A DNA stretch of 64,000 nucleotides from Tethya wilhelma (GCA_964030475.1 CAXIPT010000003.1:7640453-7704452); one strand, 5' to 3'. Positions 23,601 through 35,178 are shown, counted from the stretch's first letter. Program-made: numbers and translations. Notes: generated from the letters alone by a model not told the origin.

Positions 23601-25372
23601 TCTCAGGTACCCGGTGAACAGCTGGAGTGTCGCCACCTTCCTCTGGTCATCTTGCTGTCTCATCAACCGTGGAAGAGAAGAGGCCAACAAGTGAAGCTTC
23701 TCCTCCAGCACCCCAGTGAGAGAGAGGTGGTCTTCCTTGGAGTACTGCTGGGAGAACTCTTCCAAGGAGTGCTGACCTAGGGATGACACTTGAGGAAATG
23801 AGTCGTGACTTAGAGTGACCAGCACCTCCAACAAAGAGGGCAAGCAAGTAACAAGTGTTCTACAAGGATGAAAGGAAAGGATATATGATTACCATTCCTA
23901 TGACTGGCCAATAGGGTAGATTACAAGAGAAAAACAAGTTAGAACACTTACCTGAAGCAGTGTGTGAGCAGGCAGTGCGCCCATCCCACCATCACCAGCC
24001 TCACTCTCCACTCCTCACTAGTCACCAGTACACTCATTCTCCGTACCAACACATTCAACTTGTGGTCAGTATCAGACTCCCACTGCCTTGTTCTCACAAC
24101 CAGCAACTCATGATTGTTTGCTTGCTCTCCAGACTGTTCAGTGTCACCACTGTCAGCCAGCACCAGGCACACATAGTGGGCCCATGTAAGAACAGACATT
24201 GCTATAACAGAACTGCCAACAGTAGAGTCTGTGGTAACCAGTTTAGTGAGTCCCATTGTTATCCCAGGGAGAAATGAGGCAAACACAGTGGACTCCTTAC
24301 AGCAAGAGACACCAATGGATTGAATCAAGGTTGGGAGGATGGTTGAAGGACCTTGACCACCTGTAGATGAGAGGCTGTTTTGAGTGAGAATTGAAGGATG
24401 ATTCTGAAGGGGAGGGTGTTCATCAGCTGATGGGGAGGTGGACTCATTGTCATTGTCAGTTTCAGGAGTGACAGAATCAGTTTGTGTCTTTTGAGAGAAG
24501 TTGAGTAGCTTCATGATTGCTTGAGAGTCCACTGCTGAGATGGCCAACATTGCTGAGAGTGTTTCCCTCCTTAGAGCTTTAGAGTGGTACCTCTGAAGAG
24601 TGTGGAGAAGGACTGAGATGCAGTGACCCACAGCAGGCACTTCTGCCAGGAACTGATCACGCACACTGAGAGAATGAGACAAAGTGAAATGACAGTATAT
24701 CAGACAGCTTCTGATTACACATACCTATTAGAGATGCTCAGGAGCATGTTCCGTAGTGTCTTTACTACCACACATACAAGATCTTCAGTATGGATTTTAT
24801 AGCCTGCACAATGTATGTATTTATTTATTTATGTGCATTGCCCTTCACACAGCTATGGGCTAGTCCATGGCCACCATACCAGCTTCAGTAGCCATTTTTT
24901 CATCCAAGAGGACACACAAGAAGGTGAAGAGCTCCTGACATAAGCTCCACGACTCCACTTCTTTGACATGGGAGAACACCTCCGACATACAGTTAAGACT
25001 TGTTTCTAACAGTTGGAGATTTGAGCTAGAATAATATCAGTGTGCATATGATGAACAGTTTGATAAATGTTGATGTGTCAGTAAAGATTTTTTCTGTCTA
25101 ATCTAGATTATAATTATGTGAGTGTATAGAACTTATTCTCATGCATGCATGATCTACAAATTATAATTTATGGTATACCTTCCAAATCTCTTGACTACAG
25201 TCCTGGCTGGTAGCAAAACATAGTCAACCAAATGAGGATGAAGTGGTGTCTGCAACCTCTTGACACACTTTTGTAGTTCTGTCAGACTCTCAACTGAGGG
25301 AGAGCTCATTGCACGTACACAAAAAGGCCGTAAGATTGCAAACACAGCCTTTCCATCTTCATCAGTCACCAT
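20637..25372 (-). CDS. TTI1: TELO2-interacting protein 1 (TTT complex HEAT-repeat subunit)
   Basis: About 14 exons on the minus strand. TTI1 with TELO2 and TTI2 forms the TTT co-chaperone that matures PIKK kinases (mTOR, ATM, ATR, DNA-PK). The N-terminal exon (25372 downwards) reads FAILRPFCV, then LVDYVLLPARTVVKRFG, the usual TTI1 opening. Middle exons encode alpha-helical HEAT-like repeats. A low-complexity acidic linker (about 21900-21600) ends DYHKQKDQEEFERELEGD. The HEAT unit LLPEVHTVWSPFLPRL, then CGDFLRKRVVKNVWPPLV (about 21370-21175) is the most diagnostic TTI1 segment. The last exon (20637-about 20993) carries VPYLSCRQPDQLQEA and LIQLNPDTMWLLLRQL. A Met encoded at 25372 follows no visible upstream exon. 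An intron holds the MITE at 22666-22870. Confidence 0.8.
22666..22870. mobile_element. MITE, TACCGTA family, in TTI1 intron
   Basis: A 205-bp foldback: TACCGTATAGTGGGAAATTT mirrored by AAATTTCCCGCTATACGGTA. Inner blocks such as GGGGGAAAATTTT repeat in both orientations. Non-coding. Confidence 0.85.
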
Positions 25373-25792
25373 CCTGAAACATACAGGCAGTTTCTAATTG
25401 GAGTGCATGTGGCATGCAAATTCTATGTCCACACTTTACCAAGCTAGATTGTCATGAGTGAGATACTTGCATGATCCTCATTCTGTTCTACACTGTACTG
25501 TAGCTGTGTGTAAGTATACATCCTCAGTTTGAGATAACTTGATATGAACAATAATAATAATAATAACAAGTTGTAAGACATTAATTTATATGATTGTATA
25601 TAAAAGTATTTTACTAGTATTATAAGACAAAAATAATCTTTCATTAATATTAGTATACTATTAATATACTTACAGTAATTATTCTTACATCAGGCTAGTT
25701 ACAATAATTAATGTAATAGTAATCTATACTAACATGTAATCATTTGTCTACAGTATTATTATAGTCTAACAAAATACTATTATTGTTATTAA

Positions 25793-25866
<74 letters not shown>

Positions 25867-26033
25867 ACTATCTGCACACATGTTGAGCATGTGCAGATGC
25901 TAGTGTTTCTGTTTTACTGTAGTATATATAACTTACACGTGTAATTATTTAACTAATTAGGTATTATTTACAGCTATTTTTATTACATACATTATGATAG
26001 TGATAGTAGTAGCTCAACTTAACACTGACTCAA
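25373..26033. repeat. AT-rich spacer with (ATT)n microsatellite
   Basis: Intergenic DNA between the TTI1 start and the CARD-gene stop. It contains an almost pure ATT trinucleotide run at about 25794-25864. I see no gene. Confidence 0.8.
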
Positions 26034-27893
26034 TCAAGTGGGTGCTTGGCATCCTTTTCTTGAGTAGCAATTGGTCAAAATATCAGCAAGAAGAAAGTGT
26101 CCTTTGTGTTGATCTTCACGTCGCAGAATCTTCACAAACTCTTCAACATAATTTGATGATTTGGATGGGATAATGTTGAACAAAACTTCATTCTTTTGAG
26201 CTGATGTGTGACAGTGTAATCCAAATTGTTGGGACTCATGATGTGTTAGCCAGCCTTCAGCGAGCAGGAGTGGCTCCAGAGTTTGGATATTGATTAGCTT
26301 CAGAAAATGAGGCTTGCAATTCCGAAATACTTCATCCTGATGTGTCATTACAGTTGGACTCAGTTCTGAATGACCTACAATAGTCCATTGTGAATATAGA
26401 AAATTTAAGGTTAATACAAGCGCACACCAACATATAATGATACAACACACATCATAGCTAATAGCCAGTTTACCTTGCTCTTGGAGTGGCTGTGTGGGCT
26501 ATTTGTGTGTGCGTGTTTGTTGAGCAATTGTTTTAGCATTTCGTGTTTCTAGTGGGAATAGTAGGAGAGAATATTCTATTCTATTGTTTATTTAGTAACA
26601 TGCAATTGCTTTGAAAAAGGCCACATGTAAAGTTCTAATTGAGCAAGTCAGAGTGGTTGTTACAAGTACCTGGATTAGAGTCTGGCGAGGAGCAGAGAAG
26701 CTAGATTTTGACTGGTGAATGGTGATATTTGTCTGGTTGTTGTGAACAACTAGATTAATCATCGGCTGTGATTGCTGACTGTATATCATTGGATCCTGTG
26801 TGGCAAATCCAGAGTCAGCAGTAGCAATTGGATTGTAGAGCATGAGGGTACCACGATCATCAGGGTTGTTTTCCTACAGGAAAATTTATCCAACAGATAA
26901 AGTAGGAAACATATTACATTTCACTGCCCATACACAACAATATTGGCTCGTCAAATTGCCTGTTATTCTAGACCTGACAGAGCAATTTTGTTACGTATTT
27001 CTATCAAAACACTGTGTGTGGCGTAGTGTCACATGCTTATAAATTTGTTAGATGGGCTTCATTGCGTAATGCATACCTAGGTATCATTATATGATGGGTG
27101 TACTCTGGAGGAGTGTGGCTAAGGTCAGCTGAGGCTGCACAATAATACTATTAATTTTATATGCCTATAATAGTACAGATATAATTTATTATTATATTAT
27201 ATCACAATGATGAACATGCAGGTGGACATGGTCCCACTTGATAGTCAAATCATTACCATCGATGAATTTGTGAATAAAATCATTATAATCTATGATAAAA
27301 TCCTAAATGATGTGTGGTGATTTGTGGCGAAAACATGTACACTTTACATGTTGAAAATAATTACGATAGTCATCATAGTAATTTACCTGAAAACAATTCT
27401 GGCTCATTGTGTAAACTTCAGGATGATCCACGTCCATTCCACTAGTGCTGCTGCTATCTGATGAGTCATCATTAGTACTGGTGCTGTTCAATTTCTGTCT
27501 GGATGGCACACACAGCAGTTGATTGCCAGCAAAGTTAAGGGTAGGCTGAAACACATCGCCCACCTCTTGATTCACAGCAGTGGTGTAGGGTTTAGGACGG
27601 GCTGGATTGGTGTATGCATGAATTGCTTTCTCAAAATCACTTGAAGAATTCCTGACAAACTTCGCGATTGTGGTGAGAACTGAGTCCCTGCGGTCTGTAG
27701 TGAGAAGAACTTTCAGATTAGCTAAAGTGCCACCCTTCTTTGCACAAACAAATTTTCTAGCCTCGTCTTCACTTATAGCCCCGCTGATATGCAAGTGACG
27801 GATCAATTTGCTCATATTATAGTTCTTGAGAGAATCAAGGAATAATTGCAGATCCTGTTGGAAGAATTCCACAGAAGCCATCGTTGCATACAA
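26034..27893 (-). CDS. Adaptor-like protein with two death-fold (CARD-like) domains
   Basis: Four exons on the minus strand: 27388-27893, about 26640-26873, microexon 26474-26489, and 26034-26389. The likely start is the second Met (27881, MASVEFF), which has the better context. The N-terminal 90 residues (FFQQDLQLFLDSLKNYN, LIRHLHISGAISEDEARKF, LLTTDRRDSVLTTIAKFV) look like a CARD-like helical bundle. A Ser/Thr/Asp-rich linker follows (STSTNDDSSDSSSTSG), then an Asn/Gln-rich segment (INLVVHNNQTNITIHQS). The C-terminal domain has clearer CARD spacing: FLKLINIQTLEPLLLAEGWL, then NEVLFNIIPSKSSNYVEEF, then GHFLLADIL. CARDs join innate-immune and apoptotic proteins by homotypic contacts. No enzyme or sensor domain is present, so an adaptor role is the inference; the exact family is unknown. 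Confidence 0.65.
26474..26489 (-). other. 16-nt microexon of the CARD-like gene
   Basis: The exon before it ends in phase 0 and the exon after it needs one carried base, so they cannot join directly. Between them CACACAG, then 16 bases, then GTAAAC provides a microexon encoding PLQEQ plus one base. The downstream exon then continues in frame as GHSELSP. Confidence 0.6.
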
Positions 27894-28079
27894 GCCAGCC
27901 AGCTGGCTACATGCTAGTGCTAGCTCGTGAACGGATACTCCACAGTTAATAATGCAATGTTGTGGGAGTGGAAACCATCAGCCTTTTCATCAGATTACGT
28001 ATACCATGTACCATCAACAAAAATAACACTGGTTAAATAACAGGAAATAGAGCAACCATGATAAAATCAACAGAGAATG

Positions 28080-31000
28080 TTATTGTGTTTGACACGATAC
28101 ACCAGACCTCGGAACATCTTCATCGTGAAGGTGACCCTGGATATTAAAGGCACAACACAATTATTTTTTGGGTTATACTGTTTCGTTTCTTGCACTCACT
28201 GAATATCTTCTTTTCATCTCTTCAGTCTCTGGATCCAAATCTTCCAGTTCCACCTACACACACCCCACAGGGAACACATAATGTTACATCATTCTTGGAG
28301 GACCAAATTCCAGTTACAGTACACAACTTGACAACTAGGTATAGGTTGACAGTAATAAAAGGCACAAGGTAGTTCTCCAAGTCAATTGCTCTACAGTATT
28401 GGCAGGATGTTAAGTACACAAACCTCTTCATAATCTTCATCTTCCATTGGAACCCCTGGGTCTTCTCGCTGAGGAAGCAACTTAGCCAACTCCACCAATT
28501 TCTCTTTGGAGAGGAAACCATTTGCAGGAAACTTCACCTACAAAACAAGTTATACTGCAACCTCAAGGCAGTGCACAATTGAGCCACACAAGATAATGGT
28601 TGCTACTTACACGAAAGTTCACAAAGAGCCTTCCCTTGTCAAATGGAGACTTATAGTGAGGCATACCTTCATTGAGAACCACCTTGGTATCACCTGGATA
28701 CACACAGTGACACATGTTTGTTGGCAGATAAGGCACACCCCACACAACCATAATGACAGATAAGCACCACAATAAAGCAACACATACTGTATAGTGGGTA
28801 AATTTGGCGGGCTTAAAATTTGGCAAATTCCTATTTTAGCGTGATTGGCGATTTTAAATTTGCCGATTCAACTCTGCACGCTGCATTGTTTATATGCGCG
28901 CACGTGCGTATAAAACTGTTTGGTGATTTTTAATTTGACAATTTGAAAAATAATTTGCCAATTCGCCAAATTTAATTCTCGCCAAATTACCCGCTTTACG
29001 GTATAGACTAAAATGGAGTGTACTTCCAATACCACACAAAGAGTTTCGTAGCTTTACTTTCATCACAGAATCAGAAATTCACAAGCCATGCACATGATTG
29101 TACAGTATATGGACATGTAGAATTATTTATGACCACCAATAGGTATAGTTGTTTACCTAGTATCGAAACAAAACATTATACTGACTGGTACACACACAAG
29201 CACTCACCATGTTTTACGACATCACCAGCATGTGAGATGATCACCAGCTGCCTGTTATCAAGAGTCTCAATGACCTTACGAAAGCCACACAGAGCTTCTG
29301 ACAACTCAATCTCCTACAAGAACAAAACAGGTCACTAATGTTTAACAACTAAAATACATATTGTACACATCAAAGGCTAACTGGTACTATAGCACCTCAA
29401 CATACATACATGTAATCTCCACCAGTGGGAGTGTGCTAGAAGGTGAGGTGGGGAATACCCAGGGATATCCTGTAAAGGCCACGTGTGTAACCACAAGTAT
29501 GTGCCACACAGGCTATGATCTAGTCTATCCTGCAACGTGATGAAGGAGGAGGGTCTAGCTCGATAGACTAGCTATGATCATACCATGTCAGTTTTCAAGT
29601 CTGAGCCCATTCGGGCAAAACTTTGATGTGGCTGCTCCTCAAGAACAATAATGATATCACCAGTCTCATGATCCGGCTCCTGTCAACAAGAGGATAAACT
29701 TATGATGGTTAGAACAATCAAACAGCCAGTAGAACATACAGCATGGTAAATATGTATTGTGGCCCATCAAGCTCAGTAAATATACCGTAGATTGGGAAAT
29801 TTTCGTTGGTAAAATATTTCGCCTGTTAAAATTTCGTGTAGTTTAATTTTCGTTGTTGCAGATGATTCGGTAAAGATCACCATACAAAATAAATTTTTGC
29901 CAAGTTTAATTTTCATCGGTAATGGTCGTCGCGAAAAATTTTTAACAACGAAAATTTCCTGATCTACAGTAGGAGTGAGCCATATACCTGTCAGCATAGA
30001 AAGTGTTGCTTCTATCTAACCATGCAAAGCAGAATAAACCAAAGACTATTAATATTATAGAGAAGCTCTGAAGCACTTAGCGAATCAATAAATAATGGAA
30101 ACTAGATGGAGGTCCAAGCACAGAGAAAGAGACACAGTACATTACACAACCACAGTAGGTATTAAACAGAGACAAGGATGAGTTATGGAGAAGATGGGCT
30201 AGAACACTAACACAATACACTAGGCAACTTTTTGCTACATGTGACTAGCAACAGTACAAACTCTACGCATGTTGCTCGGGGTTAGTTGTGGAAGACACTA
30301 AACTCACCTGATGACTTTCTCCTCTGAATGTGATTTTTTGACCATCCTTCATTCCTTTGTCAACATGCACCTGTACATCGATACAATTGACTGCTAGCAC
30401 ACAACACTTCAAAGGTAAACATTCAACGAAATACCTCCAAAACTTTTCTGTCTCTGACCACTTTGTTGCCATTACAACTTTTACATCTGTCTTTTTCTGT
30501 TGGAAGAAAAAATAGCACAAGATAACCAAAGCCTCTAGTGCTACACACTCCTCTCTCCCTCTGCTGTGGCCAGAAACCCTCTAACTCAAAGTTTGAAAAC
30601 GACACTTTCTTTTGCAAACTAATCTGATCTTATTGACATACTCAAGGCTAGTGAAAGCAATAGCTAGACAGGCAGCCACCCACCAATAAAAGTCTCTCCT
30701 CGACCTCCGCACGTGTCGCAACGAGACTGAAACTGCTGTACAATGGAAGGTCCAAGGCGTTGTATGCGGATCTAGAGGGGGGAAGAAGAACAAATAGTCT
30801 ACACGGTCTCAAACACACTAGCCACACTCACCTGAGCACCACTCCCACCACAACCAGGGCACTTCTTCACCGATCCCTGTGGAGAGAAAGAAAGTCAGTG
30901 AACAGAACTTATATTACAGGCTAACAAGCTTCTCTAGGCCAATCGACTTTTCACTAACCACCATGGCACAATAAGATAAATCAAGTGACATGCAAATAGC

Positions 31001-32684
31001 TCTACAACTACTTGCAGCGATCACAGCAAACCATATCAAATAATAGACTCACTGGTTTGCCACCGATTCCTTTGCAGTCTTTACAGATAATGTTCCTTTG
31101 AACAGCTAGCTTGGCAGTCTTTCCATTGTACAAATCTACCAGTGATACCTAGAGTAACATACCATATGAGTAACATACCATCTCAGTACCACAAACAGGA
31201 GCTAGAATGTTCTAGAATACTCTACAGCACCACTGGAAGCTGACCAAAATGCATAACTGTATACTTTGCTGTAAATGTCTATGACTTTTCCCACCTCAGT
31301 CTGGTGTAGTTACACACACATGGGGAAAATTAAAGGATCTGGTCTCAACTCTAGAACTTCCATGTTGTCCTAGAAAGTAATTATTATGCTAGAGGATGTG
31401 ATTTTATATAGTCACACATGAGCCAAAACTTTGACATTGCTAAAGGTGGATTAACAATATCTGGTGCTGTGTTGTGTGACACTTCACATTTGGTGATACA
31501 ACACATTGCAGCATGATGTACATTTGATATCTGTGCACTACTACGTGATGTAGCAAAAAATATTTCGAATCCATCTTGACTAATTCTCTTTGTCTCAGCA
31601 CTACAAATGAGGCTCAACACATAGCTTGTGTGGCAAGTCTCAGCTGTTTCTTAGCTTTAGGATCTGTCAATCTAGCAGAGTAGCACTGCTCTACTTATTT
31701 GTAACCAGGTTTTCTATGCAAAGAACAGGGTAGAATCCAGGGACAAGCTGCAAGGCTGCCTCTATTTCTGAGTATTACTCAAATTGACACATCGTCTAGA
31801 CCTACCTTGAGTGGGTGATAGAGATCCTTTGTCCTCTTTTCCCTGGGCCCATGTCTTCCACCTCCAAAGAACATGTCAAAGACGTCCATGGGAGAGTGGG
31901 CCCCTCTGGAGCCTCCTTCCTTCAGGGCCTCTTCTCCTCCCTCATCATAAATCTTACGCTTCTTTTCATCTGAGAGAATCTCATATGCCTGTGCTATCTG
32001 CTTGAACTGTCAGTGGGCATGTGTATGTATTTATGCTTGATTTAACTGCTTTAAACCTCATGCATCTGTGTACATGTGTATGTTTCATTGTCCGAGTTAA
32101 CAGTTTGAACTGTTGTCAGGGTGTATATATGTACAAGTACATGTATTAACATGTGGTATAGTCCCTTTCCCAGGCCTTCCCTCCAGGCATTGGCATATCT
32201 TGAAGACCTTAGGAGGAGAGAAAGGAAACCAAATAACAGGCTGATTACTTAATGATCTGATCCTCATGAATAATAATGCAGGATGACAACAAGCTCAGCA
32301 CACAAGCTCCGCTAAAAATAATCACAATTCTGAAAGTCTACACTATAAGTAGCAGTAAAGGTCTCAGAGAATGTGTAATACTATTTTGTGATTGGTTAAT
32401 ATTATATTCTCCCTGTGAAGCACCATCACTATAGTCTAGACATCCTTAAATCTCCCTCAAATACACTGCCCACAAGACTACTATGGACACTCACTTTCTC
32501 CTCAGCTTCAGCACCAGGGTTCTTGTCAGGGTGATACTTGAGGGCCAACTTTCGATATGCCTTCTTTAGCTCCGATTCTGTGGCTTGAGGATTAACACCA
32601 AGAATATCTACAGAAAGACATTAAATTTATATTTTTGGTTTAAAATCTTTCGGTCTCACCATAAAGCTTTGTCTCTTTAACCAT
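28080..32684 (-). CDS. Type I Hsp40 co-chaperone, DNAJA1/A4-like
   Basis: Fourteen exons, roughly 400 residues, minus strand. Exon 1 (32660-32684) starts MVKETKLYD; exon 2 (32495-32607) completes the J domain with the essential HPD in KYHPDKNPG; exon 3 is 31806-32006 ([16 protein letters not shown] and the glycine/phenylalanine stretch DMFFGGG). Four zinc-binding CxxCxG motifs follow in separate exons: CKDCKG, CPGCGG, CDTCGG, CKSCNG. The substrate-binding C-terminal domains include [18 protein letters not shown] and [20 protein letters not shown]. The final exon (28080-28137) ends GVSCQTQ, a CaaX-type prenylation box as in DNAJA proteins (CQTS). It stimulates Hsp70 ATPase in the cytosol and at membranes. 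It is divergent from TEN1 with a heat-shock element between them. Introns contain two MITEs (28785, 29783). Confidence 0.92.
28785..29003. mobile_element. MITE, TACYGTA family, GGCGG/AATTTGGC subtype, in DNAJA intron
   Basis: A 219-bp foldback: TACTGTATAGTGGGTAAATT mirrored by AATTACCCGCTTTACGGTA. The interior is full of TTTGGCGA/TCGCCAAA blocks rather than TTTTCG blocks, so it is a distinct subfamily. Confidence 0.8.
29783..29971. mobile_element. MITE, TACYGTA family, in DNAJA intron
   Basis: A 189-bp foldback: TACCGTAGATTGGGAAATTT mirrored by AAATTTCCTGATCTACAGTA, with internal TTTTCGTTG/CAACGAAAA blocks. It lies about 100 bp from the exon at 29585-29681. Confidence 0.8.
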
Positions 32685-32866
32685 GATCTTCAAGGATCTG
32701 TTCAGGAATTCTAATTATAGCACACTGGGTTTATCTTTGCGTAGACTACGAGGTCTTTAATGGTGATCTAGACTCTACAGAGGTTGGCCTAATATATTAC
32801 TGCAACAAATACTTTCCACCTTCGACTAGAACTTGTACAGTCAGTGACCAGTGACTTGGCAAATTC

Positions 32867-32881
32867 AGAAAATTCTAGAAC
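32867..32881. promoter_or_regulatory. Heat-shock element (three alternating nGAAn units)
   Basis: The sequence AGAAAATTCTAGAAC is a perfect head-to-tail array of nGAAn, nTTCn, nGAAn, the canonical HSF trimer site. It lies 183 bp upstream of the DNAJA start and 102 bp upstream of TEN1, in their 298-bp shared divergent promoter. It explains heat induction of the Hsp40 gene; an effect on TEN1 is inference. Confidence 0.75.
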
Positions 32882-32982
32882 AGGATGAGGTCATTTCGAA
32901 AGCAGCTGCGTCTCACATGTGAAGCCACACCCATTAACATGTATTTTAAAGGAAATAAACTTGACGACCATTCCCAATATGC

Positions 32983-33387
32983 ATGGCTCTGATGATGGAT
33001 GCAACTCGAGAACCTGCAAAATTCATGCATATATCTGATTTGCTTTCTTCGGTAGGAACAGAAAATGATACTTGTAGTGTGAACCATAGAATGGTACGTG
33101 TTGTGGGAAAGCTGCACAAGTATGATGTCAACTGTAGCAGAGTATGGATTGAAGATCACAACACTCCTTCCTTACTGCTAGCAGTAGACTCCTCAAACAT
33201 CGAACCATTCCCTTTCAAAGAGAACAACACCCTCTATCAGTTTATTGGTGAAGTGATCTGGGATTCAGCTAATGGGGTTTGTATCAAAGCCCTCTTGTAT
33301 CGCTGTGTTGAAGGACTAGATATGAAAATGTATTTGACAGCCCATGATACAAGAATGAAAGAGCTTAATAATAATATGGAACCGTAA
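32983..33387 (+). CDS. TEN1: CST complex subunit TEN1 homologue
   Basis: Single-exon, 134-residue OB-fold protein. It aligns along its length with animal TEN1: VRVVGKLHKYDVNCSRVWI corresponds to the first strands, SSNIEPFPFKENNTLYQFIGEV to the middle strands, and KALLYRCVEGLDMKMYLTA to the conserved C-terminal strand and helix (ARVLTCVEGMNL in vertebrates). TEN1 with STN1 and CTC1 forms the RPA-like CST complex that binds single-stranded DNA at telomeres and stalled forks and recruits polymerase alpha-primase. Met residues at positions 1, 4 and 5 make the exact start uncertain. Size is normal for the family (about 120). It is divergent from the DNAJA gene and convergent with the SNAPIN fragment 150 bp downstream. 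Confidence 0.82.
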   Translation: MALMMDATREPAKFMHISDLLSSVGTENDTCSVNHRMVRVVGKLHKYDVNCSRVWIEDHNTPSLLLAVDSSNIEPFPFKENNTLYQFIGEVIWDSANGVCIKALLYRCVEGLDMKMYLTAHDTRMKELNNNMEP

Positions 33388-33538
33388 TCATTGACTATCA
33401 TGATAATGTACACCTGTGTAGCAAATTCCCTAATAAGTGGTAGGGTACACTCATAATATTATAATCTATGATTTAACACACATAGTTAGAATACATTGTA
33501 ACAATGTAGTATTATTGTCATACTAACATAGCCAGCCA

Positions 33539-33980
33539 TCATTGACTTGCATCAATAGCTGCTTTGTGTCTTGCTGTTTCTTTTGCAATGTTCTTGTGTA
33601 GCTTTTCCAATCGAACCTATACATGATGGCGTATTGTACCAGAACAAGGAATGAGATCAAAATACGATTGAGATATCAATTTGGTACATTGTGTAGCACA
33701 TGATGCAGTGAACGTTCCAACATGAATGCATAAGTATCAGAGTTGTATAAGAGGAACAAATAGTATCAGAGCCATCAGATGTAAAAAAGTACTAATGTAG
33801 CAAGGCCTTGCTCCTCCTCATCCGCCCCCCAACACCAAAACATCAAAGACCTTATCACACTAACTTCTATGCACAATTTATCATACAAAGCATATTATGT
33901 CATATACAAAGTATTATACATACCTGAACATTGTCTAGAATATCATTCACAAGTGCTATTCTCTTTCTAGAAGTTGCTAG
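33539..33980 (-). CDS. SNAPIN: SNAPIN (BLOC-1/BORC subunit), C-terminal exons only
   Basis: Two minus-strand exons, 33924-33980 (19 codons, cut at the single N at 33981) and 33539-33616 (25 codons plus stop), joined by GT-AG in phase 0. They read SRKRIALVNDILDNVQ then RLEKLHKNIAKETARHKAAI. This matches the vertebrate SNAPIN end (ARKRVMLVNNILQNAQ, RLRRLNHSVAKETARRRAML). SNAPIN is a coiled-coil subunit of BLOC-1 and BORC, which position lysosomes and related organelles. The upstream exons do not follow beyond 33981, so the gene is truncated by an assembly join rather than by mutation. Confidence 0.8.
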
Positions 33981-33981
33981 N
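33981..33981. other. Single-N contig join
   Basis: One undetermined base. The SNAPIN coding exon runs up to it from the right-hand end of one contig, and unrelated non-coding sequence follows. This marks a contig boundary. Confidence 0.85.
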
Positions 33982-34594
33982 TTGCATACTTTGTGTTTTT
34001 CATGGTATCACCACATGTGTTTTCAATTGAGGCAGTTGTTTACATGTTTATTTAATTTGGATATTTGTTTTCAAGTTTATTCATCCAAAATGTATATCCC
34101 ATACTTTCAAGACATGATTTAGACATTATGTTAGATACTTTTCAAACAAAAATCAGATAATCTCCCAAGTGAGAATCCCGTATGTTTAAGTATGTATTAA
34201 GACATTCTGTCAGATAAAACTCCCATAGGTTTCAGATACTTTAGCTCAGACATTATTCAGACAGAATTCAACACTATGTTTAAGACACTTTTCAGATTCG
34301 TTTCTCCAGTAGTGATGTCACGGCCAAGCAGTCTTCGTCCCTGTTACACACAAACCTGGACACACTTATTCCATTTGCAACTCCTACAACAGAATTACAT
34401 TGGTGCCATGATGTGAGTTTAGTTTAATAGCATGAAATTAAGTATTATGCTGTGAGCTATGGCAGTCTGTATACTTTCCTATTGCTTTTGTATTGCAAAT
34501 TTATGTCAAGAGTATAGTAAGTATCCAGATTTTGCCGTAGCTACATAAAGATCCGGCACCATAATCACAATAAATTTGACTGCTTTAGTTTAAT

Positions 34595-35178
34595 TAGTCT
34601 CGCGTGCCAGACCCCCAACGAAAAATGGGGGTCTGGTCACCATTGCATACAGGACTTGTAACCAGCGCCAGATACTGGCGCTGCCAATCAGATTCGAGGA
34701 TTGCATTGACCTCACGTTGGAATTTAATTTCGCCCACGTTTGCTTTCTGACTGTACTGATCAGCTGAGTAAAAAAACGATGAGCTATTGAAGTGAAAGCT
34801 GTAAAATACAGGCTGCCACTCGATCTGTAGGTTACACAAAGTTGAAAGCAGAACAAGAAAAGGCTATCCTTTCCTTTGTGGATGGCAAGAACGTGTTCGT
34901 GTCACTCCCGACCAGGTACGGAAGTCTCTGTGCTATGGTCTCTTGCCTAAAGTGTTTTACAAGCTGAAAGACGCCTGGAACGTCCATAGTGATGGCTGAT
35001 AGCATTTATAAGAGACACTGCTAGCGCTAGCGCTCTCCATTGTGCTTCAGTGCACGCTGTGTGTTGCGTGGGCGTGTGGTTGTCGACTTACGTAATAATT
35101 GCATTCCGCCGTTACAAGTCCTATATGCAATGGTGACCAGACCCCCATTTTTCGTTGGGGGTCTGGCACGCGAGACTA
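34595..35178. mobile_element. TIR element with 9-bp target duplication carrying a RecQ-like helicase remnant
   Basis: A 584-bp element with inverted ends of about 75 bp (TAGTCTCGCGTGCCAGACCC on the left, its inverse on the right), flanked by a 9-bp direct repeat TAGTTTAAT. Each end also contains its own small hairpin (CCAGACCCCC with GGGGGTCTGG). On the plus strand about 34826-34985 encodes KLKAEQEKAILSFVDG and VFVSLPTRYG, and after a frameshift LCYGLLPKVFYKLK. This is the N-terminal DEAD-helicase start of RecQ-like proteins with a broken Walker A. The duplication length fits Mutator-like transposons. Confidence 0.75.
34826..34985 (+). pseudogene. RecQ-like helicase fragment inside TIR element
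   Basis: About 53 codons. The frame reads SVGYTKLKAEQEKAIL, FVDGKNVFVSLPTRYG, then shifts at the Walker A region and continues as SLCYGLLPKVF in another frame. Compared with intact RecQ-like proteins (GYGKSLCY), a Gly became Arg and a small deletion removed the Lys. It is non-functional, a passenger or remnant of an autonomous relative. Confidence 0.65.

Noticed and set aside
25794..25864. Trinucleotide (ATT)n run considered as a functional element or CRISPR-like array
   Set aside because: A simple microsatellite with no spacers; the genome is eukaryotic.
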